Under the pieces are notes generated by a model. That model was not told the DNA's origin. It searched no databases and was given only the letters and a program-made list of their open reading frames with translations. Of a DNA stretch of 64,000 nucleotides, positions 16,556-25,379 are shown piece by piece. A program made the translations under genes and the position numbers. Numbering within the stretch: the stretch's first letter is position 1; every line of letters begins with the position of its first letter. Origin of the DNA: Sphingopyxis sp. TUF1 (GTDB taxonomy: Bacteria; Pseudomonadota; Alphaproteobacteria; Sphingomonadales; Sphingomonadaceae); NCBI RefSeq assembly GCF_036687315.1, contig NZ_CP144683.1, forward strand, positions 930,001 through 994,000. The letters run 5' to 3'.

Positions 16556-19444
16556 CTATTTCCCCGCCTTGTCGCTCACCGCATTGATGATCAGCGCCTT
16601 GTCGTCGGTCAGATAACGCTGCGCCAGCGCCTGCAACTCGGCGGGTGTCGCGGCCTCGACCTCGGCGATGCCGTTGCGGCTCCGGTCGAGGCGATCGGCC
16701 TGGCTCGTCGCTTCGGCGACATAGTTCAGCCAATAGACGTTCTCGCGCCGTGCCTTGGTCATCGCCTCGACCAGCGGGCGCCGCGCGCGGTCGAGCAGGT
16801 CGGGGTCGGCGGGCGTATCGCGCAGATCCTTTGCGATAGCAAAGATCGCCGCACGCGTCGTCGCCAGATCTTTGTAATCGACATTGCTCGCGGCGAAGAG
16901 GTGGCCATAACCCGGAAACTCGTCGGACAGGCTGGCGGCGGCGCCAGGGCTGTAGCTTTCGCCGAGCCGCTCGCGCAGTTCCTCGGTCAGCTTCAATTGC
17001 ATCACCCGCGCGAGCAGGTGAAGCCGCATCGCCTCGGCCAGATCGCTGTCGTCGCGCGCGGGCCAATAGACGCGCAGCTCCGCCTGTTCGGCCGGCCCCT
17101 TATGGATCAGCGTGCGCTCACTGCGGTCAATCGCAAATTCACGGATACGCGCATCGCTGCGCGGGTCGAAGGCGTCGCGGCGCGGCGTCAGCGCGCCGAA
17201 GGTCGCCGCGATCGCGTCGATCGCCGCCTGCTCGCTGATGTCGCCGACGACGCCGATCTCGATCGCGCCATTCGCGAGGCTGTCGGCAATGACGGGTTTG
17301 AGCTGCGCCCAGTCGAGCGCCATCACCTTATCGAGCGGCGGGGTCTGCGCGCGCGGATCGTCGTTCGCGAGGATGCCGCCCGCATCGCGCGCGATGACGG
17401 CGGCGGGAGTCGCGTCGTTCGCGGCATATTGCTGCGGCAGCACGCGGCGGATGAGCGCGAGCCCATCGGCGCGATAGCCGGGATGCGTCAGATAGGCCGC
17501 GAGCAGCTGCGCCTGAAGCCTGAAATCCTCGGGCGAGGTCGTCGCCGAGCCGCCGAACGCATCGATCGCGGCGCCAAAGGCGGGGCTGACTGTTCTGCCC
17601 GCAAGCACGCTCCGCAGATCGTCGACGCTATGCGCCTCCAGCCCGCCGAGCATGAACGAGCTGGCGAGCGAAACGCGCGTCGGATCGTCGCGCGTCGCAA
17701 GCAACGTCCCGCCGTCGACGCGCAGCGACAGCATCACGCGGTCCTTCTGGAAATCGGTCGTCTTGATGTTGAGCATCACATTATTGGCAAAGCGGACGCG
17801 GCGGATGCCCAGGTCCTCGATCCGGTCGTCGGCGACAATCGTCCCGGGCGCGCCGAAATCATCATAAGCAAAGGCGGCGCTCGCAGCCTCGGCGGGCGGC
17901 GCGACGGAAACCTTCATCGACGCTTGCAGGCCGGCGAGGATCGCGTCGGCGCCGCCCGCGATCGGCGCCTTCGCCGTTACGCGCACGAGCGGTGCGCTCA
18001 GCCCCTCCATGCGTTTGCGGAACGCGGCGGTGACCGCGGCGGCGTCGAGCGAGGGCGCCACCGCCTCGAACAATGCCAGGCGCGCTTCGGGGCGGGTGAA
18101 GACCGCCTCGCCCTTTGCCGCGACAACGAGTGCATCGGCAAGCGCCTCGCTGCGGCGCGTCGCCGCGCCGGCGACGGCGTTGCGCAGCGCGGTGCGCTGG
18201 TTGGCGAGCTGTTCGGCGACCTCGGCCGCGGTAAACCCATGCTCGATCGCACGCCGCCGCTCCTGCTCGACGAGCGCCAGCGCCTCCTGCCACGCGCCCT
18301 CCTTCGCCACCGCACCGATCGTCACCTGATCGAAGATTTTCCAGCCGTTCGCGTCGGACAGCGATCCGCCAAGGATCGGCGAATCCTCATCGAGCGCGAT
18401 CTTGGCAAGGCGGCGGCTGACGATCGCCTCGCCGATATTTTCGGCGATCAGGCGCGCGCGTTTCGCCTGGGTATCGGGTTCGTCGATCCACGGGCGGAAC
18501 GCGGCGAGCGTCACCGAATCCTGGATTGCGGGATCGATAAAATCGTCGGCGGCCGCGGCGCGGGCATAGTCGATCGTGCCGATGTCGGGATCCGCGCCTG
18601 CCGCGCCCTTCCCCGTCCAGTCGGCAAAGCACGCCTTGATCTTCGCCTCGATCGCCGCGGGGTCGAAATCGCCGACCATGACCAATGTCGCGCGCTCGGG
18701 ACGGTAATAATGATCGTACAGGTCGCGCAGCCGCGACGCGGGCGCGGTGCGGATCACCTTTTCGGTACCGATGGGCAGGCGGTTCGCGACCGTCATCCCC
18801 TGCATCTGAAAATCGAGCTGGTCGATGAGGTTGCGCAGCTGATAGGTGTCGCGCGCGCGCCGCTCGGACAGGATGATACCGCGTTCGCGGTCGACCGCGG
18901 TGGGATCGATCGTCAGCTCGCTCGCCGTCTCGCGCATCAGCATCAGCCCGGTATCGATCAGATCGTCCGACGCATTCGGCAGGTCGAGCTTGTATATCGT
19001 CTCGTCGAAACCGGTCGAGGCGTTGGTGTCGGCGCCGAACGCCAGCCCCTTGCGCTCGAGCAGCTTGATCATCTCGCCCTCGGGCACATTCGTCGACCCG
19101 TTGAACGCCATATGTTCGAGGAAATGGGCAAGACCGCGCTGATCGTCGGCCTCGGCAAAGCTGCCAACGTCGAAGCGCATCCGGATGACGACGCTGTTCT
19201 GGGGCGTGCTGTTTTTCAGCAGCGCATATTTCATGCCGTTGGGAAGAACGCCGAAAATCGTTTCGGGATCGACCGGCACGTCGCTGGTGGCGAAATTCCA
19301 CGCCCTTGCGGCGTCGTTCTGCGGATTGACCGCGGCGGCGGCGGGCGTTTCGACTTCTTTGGCAAGCAGCGGCGGCGAGCAGAGGGCGAGAAGCGCAAAC
19401 GGCGACAGCGCGATGGCGGCGCGCCGGAGGATGAGGCTGGTCAT
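16556..19444 (-). CDS. M16 family zinc metallopeptidase (insulinase-like)
   Basis: 962-residue secreted or periplasmic protease with two M16 halves. The signal peptide spans about residues 1-28 (ALCSPPLLA). The zinc motif is inverted as usual for M16, HFLEH at residues 107-111, and the downstream helix (DETIYKLDLP and after) should supply the third ligand. The C-terminal half lacks the motif, as expected for the inactive half. It lies between purC and purS but on the same strand as both; no functional link to purines is evident. Confidence 0.93.
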   Translation of the reverse strand: MTSLILRRAAIALSPFALLALCSPPLLAKEVETPAAAAVNPQNDAARAWNFATSDVPVDPETIFGVLPNGMKYALLKNSTPQNSVVIRMRFDVGSFAEADDQRGLAHFLEHMAFNGSTNVPEGEMIKLLERKGLAFGADTNASTGFDETIYKLDLPNASDDLIDTGLMLMRETASELTIDPTAVDRERGIILSERRARDTYQLRNLIDQLDFQMQGMTVANRLPIGTEKVIRTAPASRLRDLYDHYYRPERATLVMVGDFDPAAIEAKIKACFADWTGKGAAGADPDIGTIDYARAAAADDFIDPAIQDSVTLAAFRPWIDEPDTQAKRARLIAENIGEAIVSRRLAKIALDEDSPILGGSLSDANGWKIFDQVTIGAVAKEGAWQEALALVEQERRRAIEHGFTAAEVAEQLANQRTALRNAVAGAATRRSEALADALVVAAKGEAVFTRPEARLALFEAVAPSLDAAAVTAAFRKRMEGLSAPLVRVTAKAPIAGGADAILAGLQASMKVSVAPPAEAASAAFAYDDFGAPGTIVADDRIEDLGIRRVRFANNVMLNIKTTDFQKDRVMLSLRVDGGTLLATRDDPTRVSLASSFMLGGLEAHSVDDLRSVLAGRTVSPAFGAAIDAFGGSATTSPEDFRLQAQLLAAYLTHPGYRADGLALIRRVLPQQYAANDATPAAVIARDAGGILANDDPRAQTPPLDKVMALDWAQLKPVIADSLANGAIEIGVVGDISEQAAIDAIAATFGALTPRRDAFDPRSDARIREFAIDRSERTLIHKGPAEQAELRVYWPARDDSDLAEAMRLHLLARVMQLKLTEELRERLGESYSPGAAASLSDEFPGYGHLFAASNVDYKDLATTRAAIFAIAKDLRDTPADPDLLDRARRPLVEAMTKARRENVYWLNYVAEATSQADRLDRSRNGIAEVEAATPAELQALAQRYLTDDKALIINAVSDKAGK

Positions 19445-19569
19445 CGGGCCGTTCTGGCGATCATTGCGTCCGCGTCAAGGCGGAGCCGCCGTGGACGGGC
19501 GGCAGCGATGATTTGTTAAGCGCTGCGACTCGACCCGCCAAGCTCAACCAAGACCGAAGGGCCGAAACT

Positions 19570-19708
19570 AATCCTCCCTGCGGCGTAGCCGTGGGGAGGG
19601 GGACCGCTCGCGCAGCGAGTGGTGGAGGGGCCGCGACGTTGGCGCCATTAGCCCCTCCGTCAGCGCTTCGCACTGCCACCTCCCCATCGCTGCGCGACAG
19701 GGAGGATT
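19570..19708 (+). repeat. long extragenic palindrome, family 1, copy 2
   Basis: About 139 bp bounded by AATCCTCCC and GGGAGGATT, in the same orientation as copy 1. It lies between the starts/ends of the M16 gene and purC, ending 10 bp before the purC stop codon. Confidence 0.9.
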
Positions 19709-19718
19709 TAACGTCCGC

Positions 19719-20495
19719 TCAGCCCTTTTTCTTGCGGTGGCTTTCGAGGTCGAGCACGGCATTGTCGCCGCCCTCGGGCAACAGCCCCAGCCGGCGCGCG
19801 ACTTCCTGATAGGCTTCGACTTCGCCGCCGAGGTCGCGGCGGAAACGGTCCTTGTCGAGCTTCTCGTTCGTCGTCATGTCCCACAGACGACAACCATCCG
19901 GGCTGATCTCGTCGGCCAGGATGATGCGGCTGAAATCGCCGTCGTACAGCCGCCCGAACTCGAGCTTGAAATCGACGAGGCGGATGCCGACCGCAGCGAA
20001 CATGCCGCTCATGAAGTCGTTGATGCGGATCGCCATGTCCTGAATGTCGTGAAGCTCGTCCTGGCTGCACCAGTTGAAGCAGGCGATATGCTCCTCGGCC
20101 ACCAGCGGATCGCCGAGCGCGTCGTCCTTGTAGCAATATTCGATCAGCGTGCGGGGAAGCTGCGTCCCTTCCTCGATCCCCAGCCGCTTCGACAGCGTGC
20201 CCGCGGCGACATTGCGGACGATCACCTCGATCGGGACGATTTCGACCTGACGGATCAGCTGCTCGCGCATGTTGAGGCGGCGGATGAAGTGCGTCGGCAC
20301 GCCGATGTTACCCAGCAGCGTGAACACATGCTCCGAAATCCGGTTGTTGAGCACGCCCTTGCCGTTGATCGTCCCGCGCTTCTGCGCATTGAACGCGGTC
20401 GCATCGTCCTTGAAATACTGGATCAGCGTGCCCGGTTCGGGGCCTTCGTACAGAATCTTGGCTTTGCCTTCGTAAATCTGGCGGCGACGGGCCAT
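19719..20495 (-). CDS. purC: SAICAR synthase
   Basis: Joins CAIR and aspartate in purine synthesis. 258 residues from the ATG at 20495 ([17 protein letters not shown]), the standard PurC start; the open frame extends 18 codons more. The family motifs [14 protein letters not shown] and the DFKLEFGR box with LADEISPD for nucleotide/metal binding are present. Confidence 0.97.
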   Translation of the reverse strand: MARRRQIYEGKAKILYEGPEPGTLIQYFKDDATAFNAQKRGTINGKGVLNNRISEHVFTLLGNIGVPTHFIRRLNMREQLIRQVEIVPIEVIVRNVAAGTLSKRLGIEEGTQLPRTLIEYCYKDDALGDPLVAEEHIACFNWCSQDELHDIQDMAIRINDFMSGMFAAVGIRLVDFKLEFGRLYDGDFSRIILADEISPDGCRLWDMTTNEKLDKDRFRRDLGGEVEAYQEVARRLGLLPEGGDNAVLDLESHRKKKG

Positions 20496-20617
20496 AGTGG
20501 TCAACTTTCTGTCGGAACCAAATGAATGACCCCGGCGGTGGCGACTCACGAGGGAGACGCGGCGCCGGGGCGGTTCGGGCGCCTATAGCGGCAAAGGTGC
20601 GGCGCGTCACCAGTCAC

Positions 20618-20693
20618 GTCGCCCCCGCGAAGGCGGGGGCCGCTGGCAACCTTGTGCTGCGCCGATAGCGGCCCCCGCGTTCGCGGGGGCGAC
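20618..20693. repeat. extragenic palindrome, family 2, copy 2
   Basis: GTCGCCCCCGCGAAGGCGGG arm with its near-complement at the right. It sits in the divergent region between purC and the crotonase gene, next to a separate palindrome at 20700-20715. Confidence 0.88.
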
Positions 20694-20698
20694 GTTGA

Positions 20699-20716
20699 GT
20701 TTACGTTTACGTAAAG
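20699..20716. promoter_or_regulatory. candidate operator upstream of the crotonase gene
   Basis: TTTACG is repeated directly at 20700 and 20706, and the second copy forms the palindrome TTTACGTAAA (20706-20715). It is 57 bp before the crotonase ATG. The shape resembles sites of regulators of fatty-acid or branched-chain catabolism, but no regulator gene is adjacent. Confidence 0.45.
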
Positions 20717-20772
20717 GGCTTGCCATCGTCGGCATCGCTTGCAACGATGGCCCAAACCCAAGGGAGAGAGAC

Positions 20773-21696
20773 ATGAGCTTCGACCAGATTCGCCTCGATC
20801 GCCACGAAGGCATCGCGCTGCTGACCTTGCACCGCCCCGACCGGATGAACGCCTTCACCACCGAAATGATGCTGGAAATCGTCGCGGCGCTCGACGAATG
20901 CGACGACGACGACGGTGTGCGCGCTGTGATCTTCACCGGTTCGGGCGAGAAGGCCTATTGCGCGGGTGCCGATCTGGGCCAAGGCGCGGCGACCTTCGAT
21001 TATGACAAGCGCACCGACAAGCAGGCGATCCTGCCCGACGGCATGTCGGCGAGCCCGGTCGCCGCCGACGGGACGATTGACTGGTCGCACCCGCTGATTC
21101 GCGATTCGGGCGGGCGCGTGTCGATGCGCATTTTCGACTGCAAGAAACCCGTCCTCGGCGCGATCAACGGCGCCGCGGTCGGCATCGGCGCGACGATGAC
21201 CCTGTCGATGGACGCGCGGCTCGCGAGCGAAACCGCGCGCTATGGCTTTGTCTTTGCGCGCCGCGGGATCGTCCCCGAAGCGGCGTCGAGCTGGTTCCTG
21301 CCGCGCCTCGTCGGCATCCAGACCGCGGTCGACTGGTGTTTTTCGGGGCGGCTGATCCCGGCCGAGGAAGCACATGAAAAGGGCCTCGTCCAATCGGTTC
21401 ACGCCCCCGGCGAACTGGTCGACGCCGCGATTGCCAAGGCGCGCGAACTGACCGACCACAGCGCGCCCGTGTCGGTCGCGCTCACCCGCCACATGCTGTG
21501 GCGGATGCTGGGCGCCCCGCACCCGATGAGCGCGCATCGTTGGGACAGCCGCGCAATCTTCGCCCGCGGGCGCAGCCCCGACGCCGCCGAAGGCGTGTCG
21601 AGCTTCCTCGAAAAGCGGCCCGCAAACTTCACCGCCAGCGTCGCAAACGATTACCCCTGGTTCGCCGAGTTCGAGGATACACCGCCGTATAGCTGA
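20773..21696 (+). CDS. enoyl-CoA hydratase/isomerase (crotonase) family protein
   Basis: 307-residue acyl-CoA enzyme. Oxyanion-hole segments are visible as AYCAGADLG and GAINGAAVGIGATM, and the Glu in GIVPEAASSWFLPR matches a catalytic acid of hydratases. A longer loop (about residues 80-110) between the first and second segments differs from the shortest family members. The ATG at 20773 has an AGGGAGAGAG ribosome site. It appears monocistronic with its own palindromic site; the exact acyl-CoA substrate is unknown. Confidence 0.88.
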   Translation: MSFDQIRLDRHEGIALLTLHRPDRMNAFTTEMMLEIVAALDECDDDDGVRAVIFTGSGEKAYCAGADLGQGAATFDYDKRTDKQAILPDGMSASPVAADGTIDWSHPLIRDSGGRVSMRIFDCKKPVLGAINGAAVGIGATMTLSMDARLASETARYGFVFARRGIVPEAASSWFLPRLVGIQTAVDWCFSGRLIPAEEAHEKGLVQSVHAPGELVDAAIAKARELTDHSAPVSVALTRHMLWRMLGAPHPMSAHRWDSRAIFARGRSPDAAEGVSSFLEKRPANFTASVANDYPWFAEFEDTPPYS

Positions 21697-21767
21697 ACCG
21701 CCACTCTGCCGGGCCATCCGCCGATCGGGCGCTGGAGCCATGCGCGAAAAGCCGTCTAGCTGCGCCG

Positions 21768-22250
21768 ATGGATCGACCCGCCCTTCCCGACGCCTCGGCG
21801 CTGAACATCTCGCGACGAGGGCTTTGCGCCGGGGCGCTGGCCGGATTGATCCTCCCCTCCTCCGGCAAAGCGAGACCCATCATGCCCAATCGAGCAATCA
21901 ATCCCACCGGCGTTTCCTATGCGCAGGCGCATCTGGTCGAGGCACCGAGACGCTGGCTGTTCGTCAGCGGTCAGGTTCCGGTCGACGAGGCAAACAATGT
22001 TCCTGCGCACTTCGAATCGCAATGCCGGATCGTGTGGCGCAACATCGAAACGCAGCTTCGCGCGGGCGGGATGGCGCTGCAAGACCTGGTCAAGGTCACC
22101 GTCTTTCTGTCCGACCGCCAATATCGCGAAGCGAACTACCGGGTCCGCCACGAGATTCTCGGCGATCATTCGCCCGCGCTGACGATCATCATCGCCGACA
22201 TCTACGACGAGGCCTGGTTGCTCGAAATCGAGGCGATTGCCGCCGCCTAG
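21768..22250 (+). CDS. RidA/YjgF family protein lacking the catalytic arginine
   Basis: 160 residues from the ATG at 21768. The N-terminal 35 residues (SRRGLCAGALAGLILP) look like a twin-arginine export signal. The rest is a RidA domain (NPTGVSYAQA, LFVSGQVP, LEIEAIA). Active RidA deaminases have an Arg in a PARS motif; this protein has PALT (Leu138), so it probably does not hydrolyse enamines. A start at 21882 (MPNRAINPTG) would remove the signal-like part. It converges with an Lrp-type regulator gene and overlaps it by 4 bases. Confidence 0.8.
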   Translation: MDRPALPDASALNISRRGLCAGALAGLILPSSGKARPIMPNRAINPTGVSYAQAHLVEAPRRWLFVSGQVPVDEANNVPAHFESQCRIVWRNIETQLRAGGMALQDLVKVTVFLSDRQYREANYRVRHEILGDHSPALTIIIADIYDEAWLLEIEAIAAA

Positions 22251-22663
22251 CGATCCTTGTCGCGCTTCAGGATCAGCGCGGTCGTCGTGTCATCGACTCC
22301 CGCGATCGTCGCGATCCGGTCGCGCGTGGCGTTAAGCTGCGCCCCATCGGCGGCCTCGATCTCGACGAGAAGGTCGATGTCGCCGCTCAGCGAATAGCAA
22401 CGCACAACCTCCGCCATGTCGGTGATCGCCCCGACGATCTCGGGCGACGGCGTGCGCGCAAGCCGCAGCTGCAGGATCGCCGCGATCCCGCCTTGATCGA
22501 CGATGCGCGCATGATAGCCGCCGATCGTTCCCGCCGCCTCGAGCTTCGACAGGCGCGCGCGCACCGAACTGCGTGCCAGCCCGACGGTCGCGGCGATCGA
22601 CTTGAGGGGCAGGCGGGCATTGGCGCGCAGCATCGCCAAAATCTGCCGGTCGATCGCGTCCAT
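22247..22663 (-). CDS. Lrp/AsnC family transcriptional regulator
   Basis: 138-residue regulator. The winged helix-turn-helix is at about residues 1-60 (IDRQILAMLRANARLPLKSI, then GLARSSVRARLSKLE), followed by an amino-acid-sensing RAM domain (YSLSGDIDLLVEIEA). The ATG at 22663 matches normal family length; the open frame upstream is 68 codons longer. It is tail-to-tail with the RidA-like gene and divergent from a lipoprotein gene. Confidence 0.92.
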   Translation of the reverse strand: MDAIDRQILAMLRANARLPLKSIAATVGLARSSVRARLSKLEAAGTIGGYHARIVDQGGIAAILQLRLARTPSPEIVGAITDMAEVVRCYSLSGDIDLLVEIEAADGAQLNATRDRIATIAGVDDTTTALILKRDKDR

Positions 22664-22778
22664 AATCCCCCCTTGCCGCCATAGTGACGCCCGCGCCGCC
22701 CATCGGACGCTGGCGTTGCATCCGCGGCTCGGCAAAACAAGCCGCGCGCCTGCTAGCGTCTTGCCGGAGAAAAAGTCC

Positions 22779-23681
22779 ATGATGTTTATCGACCGTGCCG
22801 CGACCCTGCTTGGCACCGCCGCGCTGTCCGCATGCAGCGCCGTCGCCGACACACCGACAACGGGCACCGCAACGCTCTGGACCCCCGCCGCGATCGCCAG
22901 CGACGGCTATGAATCCTCACCCACCTTCACCCCCGACGGGCGGACGATGATCTATCTTGCGGCGGACAAGGATTTCGGCACCTATCGCCTGATGCAATCG
23001 CGCTGCACCCAAGGTGCGTGGGGGCCGCCGACGCCGCCATCCTTTGCAAAGCGGCTGCCGACCGTCGAAGCCGATGTCTTCGTCACGCCCGATGGGAAGC
23101 GGCTCTATTATATTTCGACGCGCCATGCCCCCGAAAAGGAGGATTTCGACATCTGGTATGTCGAGCGCGCGGACGATGGCGGGTGGGGCGAGCCGCAGCA
23201 TATGCCCGAACCCGTCAACTCGCCTGCCGCCGAGCTTCTGCCGCGAACCGACGCCGCCGGGCGGCTCTATTTCGGATCAAGCCGGAAGGGCAGCGCGGGT
23301 GGCGGCGACATCTATGTCGCGACCGAGGTCCGGCCGGGCGAATGGACCGTCGCCAACGTCGGCCCGCCGGTCAGCACCGCGGGCCATGATTATGAAGCGG
23401 AGATTTCGCGCGACGGGCGGACGATGGTCACCGTATCGGACCGCGGCGACCGGTCGCACCTCTATCGCTATCGCCGCGAGGGCGACCGCTGGATCGAGGT
23501 CGGCCGCATCCCCGCCGATCCCGACCAGTTTCAGGTCGGACCGCTCTTGTCGCCCAAGGGCGACCGGCTGCTCTTTGCCCAGCGCCATGGCGCACGGTCG
23601 GGCGAGATATTCCTGATCGATCTTGTCACCAACCCCGACCGGTCGTGGCCGCCCGACTGCCGCGATCAGGCCGCATCATAA
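22779..23681 (+). CDS. lipoprotein with TolB-like beta-propeller repeats
   Basis: 300-residue protein. The signal ends in a lipobox (LSAC), so it is probably anchored in the outer or inner membrane. The body contains several WD40-like/PD40 units (FTPDGRTMIYLAA, VTPDGKRLYYIS, LLSPKGDRLLFAQ). The start is the first of two adjacent ATGs (22779, 22782), after GGAG. Function is unknown; such propellers often bind partners. It overlaps the end of the PhoD gene by 16 bp in tail-to-tail orientation. Confidence 0.8.
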   Translation: MMFIDRAATLLGTAALSACSAVADTPTTGTATLWTPAAIASDGYESSPTFTPDGRTMIYLAADKDFGTYRLMQSRCTQGAWGPPTPPSFAKRLPTVEADVFVTPDGKRLYYISTRHAPEKEDFDIWYVERADDGGWGEPQHMPEPVNSPAAELLPRTDAAGRLYFGSSRKGSAGGGDIYVATEVRPGEWTVANVGPPVSTAGHDYEAEISRDGRTMVTVSDRGDRSHLYRYRREGDRWIEVGRIPADPDQFQVGPLLSPKGDRLLFAQRHGARSGEIFLIDLVTNPDRSWPPDCRDQAAS

Positions 23682-25297
23682 GCACGGCGCCCGCGTGTCG
23701 CGGTCATGCTGTGTGAGCCCTTCAGCGCGGGCGAGCGGGTGCGGATCGTTTCGACATTGTGCCAGTTCGCGGTCACGCGCTCACGCGTCAATTGCACGGT
23801 CACATAGCCGCGGTCCTGCGTATTCGCCCATTTGAGCTGCGGCGACGAGCGGCGGAGCGCCGCAACGCGCACCGCGTCGCTGACCCCGGGGATATAGGCT
23901 TCGAACCCCGGCGAGGTGACACTTTGCCCGGCGATTTCGATGCCTGCTGCGCGGCCATCGGCTTCGAGGTCAAACGCCCAGGCATTGTGCGAGTCGCCGG
24001 TAAGCGTAACCAGATCGGCATCGGCGCGCTGTGCGGCGGCGAGCAGGCGCGACCGCGCGGCCGGATAGCCATCCCACGCGTCGAGGTTGAGCGGCAGGCC
24101 GGCCTTCGCCGCGAGCTGGCCAGCCTCGACGCGGCGGCGGACATAGTCAGGCTGGTCGCCCGCGAACCAGTCGCGCGTTTCGGGCGGGGTGAAGAGGCTG
24201 GCCATCACAACCTGCTGCGCGCAAACCTGCCAGCGCGTTCCGGCCTTGGTCGATCGCGCAAATCCGTCGAACAGCCAATTTTCCTGTTCGGCGCCGAGCA
24301 TCTGGCGCGCCGGATCTCGATAGGCGGTTTCGGCAAACGTCTTGAGGCGCGCCGCCGGGTCGCCGTCGCCCGCGATGATTTCGCCGATATCGAACTGCCG
24401 GTCGCGGCCGTTGATGCGCGTTTCGGGGAGGAAGATCGTCGCGAGGTCGCCGACCTGATAATCGCGCCAGCGCGTGTCGGCGACCGGCATCCATTCGCGA
24501 TAGACGCGCTCCGCCACTGCGGCGCGTGCGGCCCATTCGCCTTCGCCCGCATTGTGGTTTTCGGCCCCGCCCTTCCACGGATCATTGGTGAATTCATGAT
24601 CGTCCCACTGCGCGATCATCGGGAAAAGCGCGTGGAGCCGCTGAAGGTCGGGATCGGCGCGATAGGAGGCGTAGCGGAGCCGATAGTCGGCAAGGCTGAC
24701 CATCTCGTGCGTCGGCTGGATCTCGCGGCCCGGCAGCGCCTGCTTGAGCGACGGATAGTTACCGACCGGATATTCATACAGATAGTCGCCCGCATGGACC
24801 ACAAGGTCGATGTCCTGCCGCGCCGCGGCGTGGGCATAGGCGTTGAACCAGCCGAACGGCAGGTTCGAGCAGGAAAAAAGCGCGAGCGTGAAGGCGCTGG
24901 TCGGCCCCGCGGGCAGCGTGCGCGTGCGTCCCGTCACCGACTTGCTGCCATCGGGCGCGACAAAGCGGTAATAATACCAGCGCCCCGGTTCGAGTCCGTC
25001 GACGGTGATTTTCGCGGTGTGATCGCGCGCGGCCGCCGCCGTCACGCTGCCGCCTCCGGCTATGCGCCCGAAATCGGCGCTTTCGGACAATTCGGCGGTG
25101 AGCGCGGTATCGTTCGCGGCGGCATAGCGCGTCCACAGCAGCACCGAATGCGCGCTTGGTTCGCCGCTCGCGACGCCGTGCGTAAAGCCCTGGGCCATCG
25201 CCGCACGCGCCGCCCCGGGCAGCGCCAGCGCGGCGAGCCCCGCGGTGCCGAGCTGGATCAACAGGCGCCGGTCGATCGCGCTCCAATGGGGATGCAT
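23666..25297 (-). CDS. alkaline phosphatase D family protein (PhoD)
   Basis: Secreted phosphodiesterase/monoesterase of 543 residues. The Tat-type signal DRRLLIQLGTAGLAALALPG is near residue 8. An N-terminal domain (SGEPSAHSVLLWTR) precedes the metallophosphatase core with HAGDYLYEYP, WDDHEFTNDPW and TGDSHNAW supplying metal ligands. The ATG at 25297 follows AAGGAGAAGGA. It likely releases phosphate from organic esters; no Pho box was identified. Confidence 0.93.
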   Translation of the reverse strand: MHPHWSAIDRRLLIQLGTAGLAALALPGAARAAMAQGFTHGVASGEPSAHSVLLWTRYAAANDTALTAELSESADFGRIAGGGSVTAAAARDHTAKITVDGLEPGRWYYYRFVAPDGSKSVTGRTRTLPAGPTSAFTLALFSCSNLPFGWFNAYAHAAARQDIDLVVHAGDYLYEYPVGNYPSLKQALPGREIQPTHEMVSLADYRLRYASYRADPDLQRLHALFPMIAQWDDHEFTNDPWKGGAENHNAGEGEWAARAAVAERVYREWMPVADTRWRDYQVGDLATIFLPETRINGRDRQFDIGEIIAGDGDPAARLKTFAETAYRDPARQMLGAEQENWLFDGFARSTKAGTRWQVCAQQVVMASLFTPPETRDWFAGDQPDYVRRRVEAGQLAAKAGLPLNLDAWDGYPAARSRLLAAAQRADADLVTLTGDSHNAWAFDLEADGRAAGIEIAGQSVTSPGFEAYIPGVSDAVRVAALRRSSPQLKWANTQDRGYVTVQLTRERVTANWHNVETIRTRSPALKGSHSMTATRGRRAYDAA

Positions 25298-25379
25298 GGC
25301 GTCCTTCTCCTGCTTGCCGCGCGTGGTATCCGCGGGCCTCTGCCCGCGCATTGTTGCAGCTTTGCGCCGACGCGCAAGT

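Noticed and set aside
16427..19519. 1030-codon plus-strand open frame
   Set aside because: It mirrors the M16 protease gene. The protein is Arg/Gly-rich with no domain, and the minus-strand frame has clear motifs.
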